Below, piece after piece: positions 54,984 through 64,000 of a DNA stretch of 64,000 nucleotides; the first letter of the stretch is position 1, and each line of letters opens with the position of its first letter. The translations under genes and the position numbers were made by a program. This DNA comes from Tomitella gaofuii (GTDB taxonomy: Bacteria > Actinomycetota > Actinomycetes > Mycobacteriales > Mycobacteriaceae): the NCBI RefSeq assembly GCF_014126825.1, contig NZ_CP059900.1, positions 3,362,954 through 3,426,953 of the forward strand, in the 5' to 3' direction. The notes under the pieces were generated by a model. That model was given only the letters and a program-made list of their open reading frames with translations, was not told the DNA's origin and ran no database searches.

Positions 54984-55823
54984 TCACGCCCGCTGACTGG
55001 AGACCGAGACGACTTCGCCGGTCATGTAGGTCGTGTAGTCCGAGGCGAGCATCGCGATGACGGTGGCGATCTCCCACACCTCGGCCGCGCGGCCGTACGC
55101 CTCGCCCGCCGCCAGGTTGTCCAGCAGCTCCTCGCTGGTGACCTTGGCCAGGAACGGGTGCCGGGCGATGGACGGCGAGACGGCGTTGACGCGCACGCCG
55201 TGCTCGGCGCCCTCGATGGCGCTGCAACGAGTCAGCGCCATCACGCCGGCCTTCGCGGCCGCATAGTGCGCCTGCCCGTGCTGCGCGCGCCAGCCGAGCA
55301 CGCTCGCGTTGTTGATGATGACGCCGCGCCGGGTGCTGTCCGCGGCGTTGGCCTCGCGGAAGTAGCGCATCGCCGCGCGCGTGGCCCGGAACGTGCTGTT
55401 CAGCGTGATGTCGAGGACGCGGTCCCACTGCTCGTCGGTCATGTCCGCGAGCGGGGTCTCGCCGCCCAGCCCGGCGTTGTTCACGAGCACGTCGATACGG
55501 CCGAGCTTCTCCGCCGCACCCGCGATCAGCGCGTCGACCTGCTCGGTGGACGAGACGTCGCACAGGATGGAATCGACCTGCTGCTGCGGGAACTCGGCAC
55601 GCAGCTCGGCGACCGTTTCGCCCAGCCGGCGCTCATGGAAGTCGGACACCAGCACGTCGCCGCCCTCGAGCAGCACCCGGCGCGCGGTGGAGAAGCCGAT
55701 GCCGGTGCCGGCGGCGGCGGTGACCACGGCCTTCTTTCCGGCGAGCAGCCCGTGGCCGGGCGTCTCCTGCGGAACCTCGGCCAGCGGAGACTTCGGTGCT
55801 GTGCCCGTCTCGGTGGTGCTCAC
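54984..55823 (-). CDS. ipdF: IpdF, SDR of HIP-CoA catabolism
   Basis: 279-residue SDR (Rv3559c). TAAAGTGIGFSTARRVLLEG is the cofactor loop, NNAGLGGETPLADM the structural motif, and NNASVLGWRAQHGQAHYAAAKAG the Ser-Tyr-Lys triad. IpdF oxidises the 5-hydroxyl of the HIP-CoA series. GTG at 55823 overlaps the fadE30 stop by four bases, so fadE30-ipdF are coupled. Confidence 0.9.
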   Translation of the reverse strand: MSTTETGTAPKSPLAEVPQETPGHGLLAGKKAVVTAAAGTGIGFSTARRVLLEGGDVLVSDFHERRLGETVAELRAEFPQQQVDSILCDVSSTEQVDALIAGAAEKLGRIDVLVNNAGLGGETPLADMTDEQWDRVLDITLNSTFRATRAAMRYFREANAADSTRRGVIINNASVLGWRAQHGQAHYAAAKAGVMALTRCSAIEGAEHGVRVNAVSPSIARHPFLAKVTSEELLDNLAAGEAYGRAAEVWEIATVIAMLASDYTTYMTGEVVSVSSQRA

Positions 55824-57043
55824 GGTCGTGCCTCCCTCGGTAGGCCGAGCACGCGCTCGGCGATGATGTTGCGCTGGATCTCGTCGGATCCGCCGTAAAT
55901 GGTGTCGGCCCGGGTGAAAAGGAACAGCCGCTGCCACTCGTCGAACGGGTCGGACTCGTCGTACGAGCCGCCCGCGGCCAGCAGCGACGGCGCGCCGCGG
56001 ACCTCCATGGCCAGCTCGCCCAGCCGGCGGTGCCAGTGCGCCCACACCAGCTTGGCCACCGACGGGGCGCCGGCGATCTCGGTGTTGCCCTCGCCCAGGG
56101 TCCGGGCGGCGTGGGCGCGCATCACCTCCAGCCCCACCCAGGCGCGGGTGAGGCGCTCGCGGATGGCCGGGTCCTGAGCGGCGCCGTTACGCTCGGCGAG
56201 CTCGACGAGGGCTGTGAGCTCCCCGGCGAACTGCACCTGCTGGCCCAGGGTGGCCACGCCGCGCTCGAAGGCGAGCGTGCCCATCGCGACCTTCCAGCCC
56301 TCGCCCTGCCCGCCGACGATGAGGTCGGCCTCGGTGGTGGCGTCGGCGAAGAACACCTCGTTGAACTCGGAGGTGCCGGTGAGCTGGATGATGGGCCGCA
56401 CCTCGATGCCGTCCTGGTGCATCGGCACCAGCAGGTAGCTCAGGCCCTTGTGCCGCCGGGACCCGGGCTCGGTGCGGGCGACGACGAAGCACCAGTCGGA
56501 CAGGTGGGCCAGCGACGTCCACACCTTCTGCCCGTTGATGACCCAACGGTCGCCGTCCAGGCGCGCAGAGGTGTTCACACCCGCCAGGTCGGAGCCGGCA
56601 CCCGGCTCCGAATAACCCTGGCACCACAGCTCGGTGACGTTGCGGATGCCGGGCAGGAAGCGCGCCTTCTGCTCCTCGGTGCCGAAGGCGATGAGGGTGG
56701 GCCCCAGCAGTTCCTCGCCGATGTGGCTGACCCGCGCGGGCGCACCCGAACGCGCGTACTCGAGGTGGAACAGCACCTGCTGGTTCATCGTGGCGCCGCG
56801 GCCGCCGTACTCCTTGGGCCAGCCCAGGCACGTCCAGCCGGCCGCCGCCAGGTGGCGGTCCCAGGCCAGGCGCGCCTCGAAGGCCTCGTGCTCGCGCCCC
56901 GGGCCGCCGAGCCCCTTGAGTTCCGCGAACTCGCCGGTGAGATTGTCCGCCAGCCACTCGCGCACCTCGGCGGCGAAAGCGGCGTCCTCTGCTGTCTGTG
57001 CGGCCCCCGCGGCCTGCGCGGTCGGGACTGTCGTTTCGGTCAT
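55820..57043 (-). CDS. fadE30: Acyl-CoA dehydrogenase FadE30
   Basis: 407-residue acyl-CoA dehydrogenase (Rv3560c). WCQGYSEPGAGSDLAGV and GQKVWTSLAHLSDW are the FAD/substrate motifs, and DTIYGGSDEIQRNIIAERVLGLP the C-terminal signature. It introduces the double bond in the propionyl side chain of HIP-CoA. ATG at 57043 has AAGGAACGG upstream. Divergent from fadD3 across a KstR2 operator. Confidence 0.9.
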   Translation of the reverse strand: MTETTVPTAQAAGAAQTAEDAAFAAEVREWLADNLTGEFAELKGLGGPGREHEAFEARLAWDRHLAAAGWTCLGWPKEYGGRGATMNQQVLFHLEYARSGAPARVSHIGEELLGPTLIAFGTEEQKARFLPGIRNVTELWCQGYSEPGAGSDLAGVNTSARLDGDRWVINGQKVWTSLAHLSDWCFVVARTEPGSRRHKGLSYLLVPMHQDGIEVRPIIQLTGTSEFNEVFFADATTEADLIVGGQGEGWKVAMGTLAFERGVATLGQQVQFAGELTALVELAERNGAAQDPAIRERLTRAWVGLEVMRAHAARTLGEGNTEIAGAPSVAKLVWAHWHRRLGELAMEVRGAPSLLAAGGSYDESDPFDEWQRLFLFTRADTIYGGSDEIQRNIIAERVLGLPREARP

Positions 57044-57102
57044 CACCGTTCCTTTGGCCCGAAGTTCTCCACTGGCTCTCGCCAATGCCGATACGGTACC
57101 CT

Positions 57103-57116
57103 ACCAAGCACTTGCT
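57103..57116. promoter_or_regulatory. KstR2 operator between fadE30 and fadD3
   Basis: ACCAAGCACTTGCT, full match to AnCAAGnnCTTGnT, in the 124-bp divergent spacer. Confidence 0.87.
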
Positions 57117-57167
57117 TGTGTAGCCGTGTAGCCTGGCCATGCGAGCGAATCGAACCGAGGAGGCCCC

Positions 57168-58784
57168 TTGAGCATCGACCCGCGGATGGCCGGCGACCAT
57201 TCAGCTCACCCCCGGACCACGCCCGCGGCCCTCACCCGGGCCGCGGAGTTGTTCGCGGATTCCCTCGCGGTGGCGGACGGCGACGACCGCATCACCTACG
57301 CGCAGCTGCTCGAGCGGGTGCGGCTCGTGGCACGCGCGCTCGCCGCCAAGGGCGTGGAGCCCGGCGATCGCGTGGCACTGTGGGCCCCCAACACCCACCA
57401 CTGGATCGAGGCGGCGCTCGCCGCCCACTACGTCGGTGCCGCGATCGTGCCCATCAACACCCGCTACACCGGGCACGAGGCTCTGGAGCTCATCCAGCGC
57501 ACGCACGCGAAGGCCCTCGTCGCACCGGAGAAGTTCCTCGGGTTCGACCGCCTCGCCGAGCTGGTCGAGGCCGCCGGCCCCGACGGCCTGCCGGAGCTGG
57601 GCCTGATCGTGCGCGCCCCCGCCATGGGCGGCGCGCTGCGCAGCGGCGGCGAGGTGTCCGTGCCCGCGCTTCCGTACGGCGAGGTGGTGGACTGGCATGC
57701 GCTCGGCATCGCCGCCGAGGCTGTGGACCAGGCCACCGTCGACGCGCGCGCGGCCGCAGTGCTGCCGGACGACCTGTGCGACATCCTGTTCACGTCCGGC
57801 ACCACCGGCAAGAGCAAGGGCGTGCTCACCGCGCACCGCCAGTCGATGGGCATCGCCGACGCGTGGGGCGAATGCGCCGAGATGACCTCGGACGACAACT
57901 ACCTCATCATCAACCCGCTGTTCCACACCTTCGGATACAAAGCCGGAATGCTGGTGTGCCTGCTGCATGGGGCCACGATGGTGCCGATGGCCGTGTTCGA
58001 CGTGCCCGCGGTGATGGACATCGTCGCCCGCGAGCGCATCTCGGTGTTCCCCGGCGTGCCCACGATCTACCAGTCCATCCTCGACCACCCGGACCGCGAC
58101 AAGCTCGACATGAGCTCGCTGCGCGTGGCGATCACCGGTGCGGCGGCCGTGCCGGTGCCGCTGGTGGAGAAGATGCAGAACGAGCTGAGCTTCGACGCGG
58201 TGCTCACCGCCTACGGCCAGACCGAGGCCGTGGTGGTCACCATGTGCCGCACCGACGACGACCCGGTCACCGTGTCCACCACCTCCGGCCGCGCGATCCC
58301 CGGGATGGAGGTCCGCCTGGGCGACAAGGACGAGATCCTCGTGCGCGGCGAGAACGTCATGCTCGGCTACCTCGACGACCCGGAGGCCACCGCCAAGACG
58401 ATCGACGCGGACGGCTGGCTGCACACCGGCGACGTCGGCACCCTCGACGAGCGCGGCTATCTCGACATCACCGACCGGCTCAAGGACATGTACACCTCCG
58501 GCGGCTTCAACGTCTATCCCGCCGAGATCGAGAACGAGCTGGCGCGCATGGACGCCGTCGCGGAGTCCGCCGTGGTGGGCGTTCCGGACGAGCGGCTCGG
58601 CGAGGTCGGCTGCGCATTCATCGTCGTCCGGCGCGGGCACGAGCTCACCGAGGACGCGGTGCTGGCGTACTGCCGCGAGCACCTGGCCAACTTCAAGAAT
58701 CCGCGTTCCGTGCGGTTCGTGGACGTCCTGCCGCGCAACGCTTCCGGCAAGGTGCTCAAGAACGAGCTCCGGGCCCTCGACTGA
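57168..58784 (+). CDS. fadD3: HIP-CoA ligase FadD3
   Basis: 538-residue ANL-family acyl-CoA synthetase (Rv3561) that activates the HIP propionate, the entry step of C/D-ring catabolism. Motifs: FTSGTTGKSKGVL (P-loop), AYGQTEAVV, WLHTGDVG, and NASGKVLKNEL with the adenylation Lys. The start is TTG at 57168 with GAGGAGG five bases upstream, the best-supported choice. First gene of a fadD3-fadE31-fadE32-fadE33 operon under the KstR2 operator. Confidence 0.92.
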   Translation: MSIDPRMAGDHSAHPRTTPAALTRAAELFADSLAVADGDDRITYAQLLERVRLVARALAAKGVEPGDRVALWAPNTHHWIEAALAAHYVGAAIVPINTRYTGHEALELIQRTHAKALVAPEKFLGFDRLAELVEAAGPDGLPELGLIVRAPAMGGALRSGGEVSVPALPYGEVVDWHALGIAAEAVDQATVDARAAAVLPDDLCDILFTSGTTGKSKGVLTAHRQSMGIADAWGECAEMTSDDNYLIINPLFHTFGYKAGMLVCLLHGATMVPMAVFDVPAVMDIVARERISVFPGVPTIYQSILDHPDRDKLDMSSLRVAITGAAAVPVPLVEKMQNELSFDAVLTAYGQTEAVVVTMCRTDDDPVTVSTTSGRAIPGMEVRLGDKDEILVRGENVMLGYLDDPEATAKTIDADGWLHTGDVGTLDERGYLDITDRLKDMYTSGGFNVYPAEIENELARMDAVAESAVVGVPDERLGEVGCAFIVVRRGHELTEDAVLAYCREHLANFKNPRSVRFVDVLPRNASGKVLKNELRALD

Positions 58785-58840
58785 CCTTCCGGGCCGCCGC
58801 CGCGCGGGACCCGAGTTGAATCGAAAGGACGTATCCGACA

Positions 58841-60019
58841 GTGGATCTCGAATTCGATGCCGACACCGTCGCGTTCCGCGACGAGGTCCGCACCTTCCTG
58901 CGCGAGCACGTGCCTGCGCAGCCGTTGCCGTCGATGGACACGGCGGAGGGCTTCGAGGCGCACCGCGCGTGGGAGCGCACGCTCGCCGACGCCCGGCTGT
59001 CCGTCGTCTCCTGGCCCGCCGAGTACGGCGGGCGTGACGCGACGCTGCAGCAGTGGGTGATCTTCGAGGAGGAGTACTACCGCGCCGGCGCGCCGGGCCG
59101 GGTGAGCCAGAACGGCATCTTCCTGCTGGCCCCCACGCTGTTCGAGCACGCCTCCCCCGGCCAGCTCGACCGCATCATGCCGCGCATGGCCCGCGCCGAC
59201 GACATCTGGGCGCAGGCGTGGTCCGAGCCGGAGGCCGGCAGCGACCTGGCCTCACTGCGCTCCACCGCCACGCGCACCGAGGGCGGCTGGCTGCTCAACG
59301 GGCAGAAGACGTGGAGCTCCCGCGCGGCCTTCGCCGACTGGGGGTTCGGGCTGTTCCGCTCGAACCCGAACGCCGAGCGCAAGCACGCGGGCATCACCTA
59401 CTTCATGTTCGACCTGCGCTCCGAGGGCGTCACCGTGCGCCCCATCGACCAGCTCGACGGCGAACCCGGCTTCGCGGAGCTGTTCCTGGAGAACGTGTTC
59501 GTGCCCGACGACCCCGCGTCCCCGGCCGAGTCGGGCGTGATCGGCGCCGTCGACAACGGCTGGCGCGTGGCCATGAGCACCGCGAGCAACGAACGCGGGC
59601 TGTCGCTGCGCGCCCCCGGCCGCTTCCTCGCCACCACCGACCGCCTGCTGGACACCTACCGCGCGCAGATCGCTTCCGGCGCCGTCGATGCCGCGGACAC
59701 CGCGCTACGCGACGGGGTCGTCGACGCGTGGGTGGGCGCCCGCGCCTACGAGCTGAGCACGTGGGCCACCGTCACCCGCCTCGAATCGGGCGGCGCTCTT
59801 GGCGCCGAATCCTCGATCAACAAGGTGTTCTGGTCCGACTGGGACGTCGCCACCCACGAGACCGCCCTGGACCTGCTGGGCCCGGAGGCGGAGGTGATGG
59901 GCCCCTGGCAGGACGGGTACCTGTTCTCCCTGTCCGGCCCCATCTACGCGGGCACCAACGAGATCCAGAAGAACGTCATCGCCGAGCGTCTCCTCGGCCT
60001 ACCGAAGGCGGATCGATGA
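58841..60019 (+). CDS. fadE31: Acyl-CoA dehydrogenase FadE31
   Basis: 392-residue acyl-CoA dehydrogenase (Rv3562). IWAQAWSEPEAGSDLASL, NGQKTWSSRAAFADWG and GPIYAGTNEIQKNVIAERLLGLP are present. In M. tuberculosis such ACADs of steroid catabolism form alpha2-beta2 pairs encoded side by side; FadE31 is the longer partner and FadE32 or FadE33 the shorter. GTG at 58841; its stop overlaps the fadE32 start (ATGA). Confidence 0.9.
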   Translation: MDLEFDADTVAFRDEVRTFLREHVPAQPLPSMDTAEGFEAHRAWERTLADARLSVVSWPAEYGGRDATLQQWVIFEEEYYRAGAPGRVSQNGIFLLAPTLFEHASPGQLDRIMPRMARADDIWAQAWSEPEAGSDLASLRSTATRTEGGWLLNGQKTWSSRAAFADWGFGLFRSNPNAERKHAGITYFMFDLRSEGVTVRPIDQLDGEPGFAELFLENVFVPDDPASPAESGVIGAVDNGWRVAMSTASNERGLSLRAPGRFLATTDRLLDTYRAQIASGAVDAADTALRDGVVDAWVGARAYELSTWATVTRLESGGALGAESSINKVFWSDWDVATHETALDLLGPEAEVMGPWQDGYLFSLSGPIYAGTNEIQKNVIAERLLGLPKADR

Positions 60020-60993
60020 GATTTGCACTGGAAGAGATCCACGACGACTTCGCCGCGTCGCTCGACTCGCTGCTGAGCAAGGCGGATTCGCCCGCGGTCA
60101 TCCGCGCATGGTCCGACGGCGACGCCGCCCCCGGCACGGCGCTGTGGGGCCGGCTCGCCGAGACCGGCGTCAACGGCCTGCTCATCGGTGAGGACGACGG
60201 CGGGATGGGCGCCGACGCGCTGTTCCTCATCGTCGCCGCGGAGAAGCTAGGCTACTACGGGGTCCCCGGCCCCGTCGCCGAGACCCTCGCGGTGGCCCCC
60301 ACCCTGCTCGCCGCGGTGGCGCCCGACCGCCTCGGCGCCCTGTCCGAGGGCGCGCTGGCCACCGTCGCCGCGCCGCCCGCCACGCCGTACGCCGTCGACG
60401 CCGGCACCGCCGCGACCGTGCTGCGCGTGGATCCCGCCGACGGCGGCGCCGTCGTCGCGTTGGGCGAACCGGGCGCACGCGCGCAGTCGGTGGACCGGGC
60501 GCGGCACCTGTACGCCACCGAGGCGGGCGCACAGCTGGGCACCGTCGACGCCGGCGTGCTCGCCGCCGCGCAGGACCTGGGCGCGCTCGCCACCGCGGCG
60601 CAGCTGCAGGGGCTCGGCCAGGCGATGCTCGACGCCACCGTCGAGTACGCCAAGCAGCGCAAGCAGTTCGGCCGCGCCATCGGCAGCCAGCAGGCCGTCA
60701 AGCACCTCGTCGCCGAGGTCGCCGTGGGCGTCGAGATGGCACGCCCGCTGCTGTACGCGGCGGCGATGGCCGTGCGCGACGGCGCCCCCACCGCGCGCCG
60801 CGACGTCCATGCGGCCAAGCTGGCCTGCGGACGGGCGGCCTACCACTCGTCGCGCGTGGCGCTGCAGGTGCACGGCGCCATCGGCTACACCCAGGAGCAC
60901 GACCTGTCGCTGCTGCTGACCAAGACCCGCGCGCTGGTGACGGCCTGGGGCACCCCGGCCGACCACCGCGGCCGCATCATGGAGGCGCTGTAA
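60016..60993 (+). CDS. fadE32: Acyl-CoA dehydrogenase-like subunit FadE32
   Basis: 325-residue short ACAD (Rv3563). The C-terminal helical domain is typical (YAKQRKQFGRAIGSQQAVKHL, HGAIGYTQEHDLSLLL), but the middle beta domain is shortened and lacks the usual SEPxAGSD block, as expected for a partner subunit that completes a shared site. Start ATG 60016 overlaps the fadE31 stop. Confidence 0.88.
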   Translation: MRFALEEIHDDFAASLDSLLSKADSPAVIRAWSDGDAAPGTALWGRLAETGVNGLLIGEDDGGMGADALFLIVAAEKLGYYGVPGPVAETLAVAPTLLAAVAPDRLGALSEGALATVAAPPATPYAVDAGTAATVLRVDPADGGAVVALGEPGARAQSVDRARHLYATEAGAQLGTVDAGVLAAAQDLGALATAAQLQGLGQAMLDATVEYAKQRKQFGRAIGSQQAVKHLVAEVAVGVEMARPLLYAAAMAVRDGAPTARRDVHAAKLACGRAAYHSSRVALQVHGAIGYTQEHDLSLLLTKTRALVTAWGTPADHRGRIMEAL

Positions 60994-60995
60994 TC

Positions 60996-62120
60996 ATGGC
61001 CGGCAAGAACACCGCGATCAGCCTGTCCGAGGCGGGCCCGTTCAGCGACGAGCAGCGCGAGCTCGCCCGCACCGTCCGGGACGTCGTCGCCAAGCGCGCG
61101 GACAGCGCCGCCGTCCGGGCCGCCGCGGAGTCCGACGCCGGCTACGACGCGACGCTCTGGTCGCTGCTGTGCGAGCAGATCGGGGTCGCCGCTCTCGCCG
61201 TGCCCGAGGAATTCGACGGCATCGGCACCGGCTACGTCGAATCGCACCTCGTACTCGAGGAACTCGCACGCGGCCTGGTGCCCTCACCCATGCTCGGCAG
61301 CGCCGTCATCTGCGTGCAGGCCCTGCTCGCCACCGGCAACGACGACGCGTGCGGGCGGATCCTGCCCGGCATCGCGGCGGGCGAGACCACCGCGGCATTG
61401 TGCTGGTCGGGTTACGAAGGCTACTGGGGCTCGGACGATCTCGAGGTGGGCGCCGAGTCCGCCGGCGACCGGTGGACGCTGACCGGCGACACCTACTACG
61501 TGCTGGGCGGCGACCGCGCAGACGTGCTGCTCGTGGCAGCCGGTACCGACGAGGGCCCCGGCCTGTTCGAGGTCGACCCGTCCGCGGCGGGCGTCGAGCG
61601 CACCGCCACCCCGGCGATGGACCCCACGCGGCCGCTGTCGCGGGTGCGGTTCTCGGCCGCCCCGGCGACCCCGCTGGCCACGGGGGCCGAGGTGCTCGAC
61701 AGGGTCCTCGCCATCGCGCAGGTGGCGCTGTCCGGCGAGGCGGTCGGCGCCGCGGACCGGCTCCTGGCGCTCACCGTGGAGTACACGCAGCAGCGCAAGC
61801 AGTTCGGCCGGGCCATCGGCAGCTTCCAGGCGCTCAAGCACCGCATGGCGGATCTCTACGTGCTCGTGGAGACCGCGCGGTCGATGTCCTACAAGGCCGC
61901 CGAGTCGCTCTCCCCCGTGGACGCGGCGACGGCGAAGGCCTACTGCGCCGAGGCCTTCCAGCAGGTGGCCGGCGAGGCGATCCAGCTGCACGGCGGCATC
62001 GCCATCACCTGGGAGCACGACGCGCACCTGTACTTCAAGCGGGCGCACGGCTGCGCGCAGCTGTTCGGCCAGCCGCGCGAGCAGCTGCACCTGCTCGAAC
62101 CGGCGGCGGGCCTGACCTAG
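60996..62120 (+). CDS. fadE33: Acyl-CoA dehydrogenase-like subunit FadE33
   Basis: 374-residue short ACAD (Rv3564). EYTQQRKQFGRAIGSFQALKHRM and HGGIAITWEHDAHLYFKRAH mark the C-terminal domain; the N-terminal helical domain is standard (FDGIGTGYVESHLVLEELAR). ATG at 60996 lies two bases after the fadE32 stop. Last gene of the operon; a strong hairpin follows. In M. tuberculosis aspB comes next but is absent here. Confidence 0.88.
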   Translation: MAGKNTAISLSEAGPFSDEQRELARTVRDVVAKRADSAAVRAAAESDAGYDATLWSLLCEQIGVAALAVPEEFDGIGTGYVESHLVLEELARGLVPSPMLGSAVICVQALLATGNDDACGRILPGIAAGETTAALCWSGYEGYWGSDDLEVGAESAGDRWTLTGDTYYVLGGDRADVLLVAAGTDEGPGLFEVDPSAAGVERTATPAMDPTRPLSRVRFSAAPATPLATGAEVLDRVLAIAQVALSGEAVGAADRLLALTVEYTQQRKQFGRAIGSFQALKHRMADLYVLVETARSMSYKAAESLSPVDAATAKAYCAEAFQQVAGEAIQLHGGIAITWEHDAHLYFKRAHGCAQLFGQPREQLHLLEPAAGLT

Positions 62121-62156
62121 ACGTCGCACGGGGCCCCGCGGCCGGCCTCACCTGGA

Positions 62157-62201
62157 CGCGGCGGGGTCCGCACGGGCACTGCCTGTGCGGACCCCGCCGC
62201 G
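62157..62201. terminator. Two-way terminator after fadE33
   Basis: Perfect 17-bp stem (62157-62173 with 62185-62201) with an 11-nt loop, between the convergent fadE33 and hydrolase genes. Confidence 0.75.
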
Positions 62202-62258
62202 CGTCGGTTCTCTCGCTGCGCGCGCTGTGTCGCGCGAATGCGCGCGCAGCGGCTCTCG

Positions 62259-63116
62259 TCACTCCTGCACGCGCGCGAGTATCAGGCGCGCCAATGCGTC
62301 CGGGGCCTCCTCCGGCACCCAGTGGCTCACGCCCTCGAGCACCTCGAAGCGGTAGTCGGCCGCCACGTACTCGGCCGTGAGCTCGGCGCCGCGCCGGGTG
62401 AGCGCCACATCGCCGTCGCTCCACACGTAGGTGGTGGGGACCCGCGAAGGCCGGTTCATCATCGTCGGGCTGGTCAGCGGCATCGCCCGGTACCAGTTGA
62501 TCGCGCCGGTCAAGGCCCCGGCATCGATGACCTCGGCGCGCACCCGCGCCACCATCGCGTCCGTCATCCCCGTGCGGCGCAGCATGCGGTCGAACACCCG
62601 CGGAAGCCGGCGCGCCACCCACTCCGGCAGCCGGGGCACCTGGAACAGGGCCATGTAGTACGAGTGCACCGCCTGCGTGCTCGACAGCATCGAGCGCACG
62701 AACGCACCGGGGTGGGGCACCGACACCGCGGTGAGCGTGCGCACGAGGTCCGGGCGGTTGGCCGCGAGCATCCACGCGACGGCCGCGCCCCAATCATGAC
62801 CGACCACGTGCACCGGGCCGGTGCCGACCCGTTCGATGAGCGCGACGACGTCCGCCATGAGCAGTTCCAGCCGGTACGCCCGCCTGCCGCGGGGGCGCGC
62901 GTCCGGCGAGTACCCGCGCTGGTCGACCGCGATGGTGCGGTGGCCGGCCTGGTTCAGTATCGGCGTCACCGCGGCCCAGCAGGATGCCGTCTGCGGAAAG
63001 CCGTGGAGCAGCACGACGGGTGCGCGTGCCCCGTCGGCGGTGCCGGCCGCGCTGTCGACCAGTTCGAAGGTCATCCCCGCGTGCTCGTACCGATCCATGT
63101 GTCGCCCCACCGCCAT
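62259..63116 (-). CDS. Alpha/beta hydrolase, epoxide-hydrolase-like
   Basis: 285-residue alpha/beta hydrolase. HGFPQTASCW is the HGxP oxyanion motif, AVDQRGYSPDARP the fold marker, and GHDWGAAVAW puts Asp at the nucleophile position, as in epoxide hydrolases and haloalkane dehalogenases. The late SHWVPEE supplies His. ATG at 63116 has GGAGGGAGTG upstream. It diverges from the metal-dependent hydrolase gene. Substrate unknown. Confidence 0.82.
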   Translation of the reverse strand: MAVGRHMDRYEHAGMTFELVDSAAGTADGARAPVVLLHGFPQTASCWAAVTPILNQAGHRTIAVDQRGYSPDARPRGRRAYRLELLMADVVALIERVGTGPVHVVGHDWGAAVAWMLAANRPDLVRTLTAVSVPHPGAFVRSMLSSTQAVHSYYMALFQVPRLPEWVARRLPRVFDRMLRRTGMTDAMVARVRAEVIDAGALTGAINWYRAMPLTSPTMMNRPSRVPTTYVWSDGDVALTRRGAELTAEYVAADYRFEVLEGVSHWVPEEAPDALARLILARVQE

Positions 63117-63278
63117 TGCACTCCCTCCGTCGGCTCGCGTGCCCCCGCACGCCCATTGTCGTCCGCGCGTCCACCTCGCGTCGGCGCTTTCCCATCCAGC
63201 GCGAATGTCGTATCGTCGAGGCATACACGTTACGTTCAGTCACATACAGGAGCATGGCAGGACCACGGGAGGCATCCG

Positions 63279-64000
63279 ATGGCGGACGAGGCGAGCACCC
63301 GTACCCCGGGCCGGGTCGAGCTGCGCGCGCGCAATGTGGAACACGACTGGTCGCGCACGCCGCTGCACTGGATCCCCGGCGACGCCGTCGCCTCGCACGC
63401 CATCGGCGCGCTGAACTTCCTGCTGCCGGAAGGCGAGCGGATGTTCTGTGCCGCCTTCCACGAGCTGCTGCCGCTGATCGGCGACGAGGCCCTGCGCCGC
63501 GACGTGCTGGGATTCATCGGCCAGGAGTCCATGCACGCCGAGACGCACGAGATCGTGCTGCACGAGGTCTACGGGGCCCGCGGCATCGACCCGGCGCCGC
63601 TGATCCGCCAGTCGGAGTTCCTGTTCCGCGTCGTCGTGGGCCCCCGGCCGGGCCAGAGCCCGCGGCGCGCGCGGCAGCACCTGATCGAGCGCGCGGCGCT
63701 GATCGGCGGCCTGGAGCACCTGTTCGCCTTCCTCGGCGACTGGATCCTCAACGCCCCGCTCGAGGAGCACGACACCGACCTGCAGATGCTCGACCTGTTC
63801 CGCTGGCACGGGGCGGAGGAGGTCGAACACCGCAACGTGGCGCACGATGTCGTCGTCCACATGGGCGTCGGCTACGTGCGCCGCAACATCGCGATGGTCG
63901 TCGGGGTGGGCGCGCTGCTCGCGCTCATCCTCCGCAACACCCGGTACCTCGTCCGGGCCGACCCGGATCTCCCCACCATGGGTTACCTGCGCATCGGCCG
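63279..64000 (+). CDS. Metal-dependent hydrolase, PF10118 type (partial)
   Basis: The first 240 codons of a gene cut by the window end. The protein begins MADEASTRTPGRVELRARNV; it has ESMHAETHEIVLHEV and RWHGAEEVEHRNVAHDV, conserved Glu/His helices that suggest a di-metal site of ferritin-like type, and a hydrophobic stretch near residues 200-220 (RNIAMVVGVGALLALIL). The family is named for predicted metal-dependent hydrolases; real activity is not known. ATG at 63279 has GGGAGG six bases upstream. Confidence 0.8.
   Translation, partial: MADEASTRTPGRVELRARNVEHDWSRTPLHWIPGDAVASHAIGALNFLLPEGERMFCAAFHELLPLIGDEALRRDVLGFIGQESMHAETHEIVLHEVYGARGIDPAPLIRQSEFLFRVVVGPRPGQSPRRARQHLIERAALIGGLEHLFAFLGDWILNAPLEEHDTDLQMLDLFRWHGAEEVEHRNVAHDVVVHMGVGYVRRNIAMVVGVGALLALILRNTRYLVRADPDLPTMGYLRIG

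Noticed and set aside
63190-63260. TACACGTTACGTTCAGTCACATA region as an operator between the last two genes
   Set aside because: AT-richer and suggestive, but no clean symmetry could be drawn.

Overview
The window is very GC-rich, has almost gap-free coding and many GTG starts, and carries Mycobacteriales-specific genes (WhiB1, SigH/RshA, AdnAB, UvrD2 with an HRDC tail, mycoredoxin, bL37, KstR2). It is a chromosomal segment of a Mycobacteriales actinobacterium. Gene content and losses relative to Mycobacterium tuberculosis suggest a relative outside Mycobacterium (Tsukamurella, Tomitella, Dietzia or Gordonia-like). The sequence alone does not fix the genus. Rv numbers below are family equivalences recognised from memory, not database hits. 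No tRNA, rRNA, CRISPR, insertion sequence or prophage gene was recognised.

Region 1 (1-42.4 kb) follows the M. tuberculosis order Rv3194c to Rv3228. It holds envelope or housekeeping proteases and an ABC1 kinase (0-5.8 kb), then DNA repair helicases UvrD2 and AdnA/AdnB with mycoredoxin, NudC and a K+ channel (5.9-17.7 kb). Next come a hydrolase and an alkyltransferase-like protein, an inserted MFS/FadR/MinD-like block (19.1-22.6 kb), MoeZ with a DUF3152 protease, TetR, DUF3107, a ferritin-like protein, the DEAD-box helicase RhlE behind a long structured leader, and a ParA protein. A coupled phosphatase/GNAT/SnoaL operon and a lipid kinase lead to whiB1, pdtaS, ribosomal protein bL37, rshA-sigH, ybaK, aroA and rsgA. 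adnA carries two apparent -1 frameshifts, one inside its Walker A motif. whiB7, entC and the TB7.3 biotinyl protein are missing from their usual positions.

Region 2 (42.5-62.1 kb) matches the M. tuberculosis Rv3545c-Rv3564 steroid catabolism block and joins region 1 at a synteny breakpoint behind rsgA. cyp125 and fadA5 (cholesterol side chain) diverge from a spacer with KstR-type operators. The C/D-ring genes echA20, ipdA, ipdB, ipdC, fadA6, ipdF, fadE30, fadD3, fadE31, fadE32 and fadE33, with their repressor KstR2, are arranged around KstR2-type operators at 54.93 and 57.10 kb and a variant one at 47.17 kb. Together these enzymes would convert the HIP propionate left after A/B-ring loss into central metabolites. 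A secreted TAP-type peptidase with an in-frame 21-bp tandem repeat is inserted between ipdC and fadA6.

Region 3 (62.2-64 kb) holds an epoxide-hydrolase-like enzyme diverging from a metal-dependent hydrolase cut by the window end. Many convergent gene pairs are separated by long, often perfect GC-rich hairpins acting as candidate two-way terminators. I did not find a clearly new multi-gene system. The best leads are the orphan RiPP-cyclodehydratase-like protein at 3.5 kb, the GyrA-like/GNAT fusion at 45.3 kb, the frameshifted adnA, the rhlE leader and the variant KstR2-like operator.
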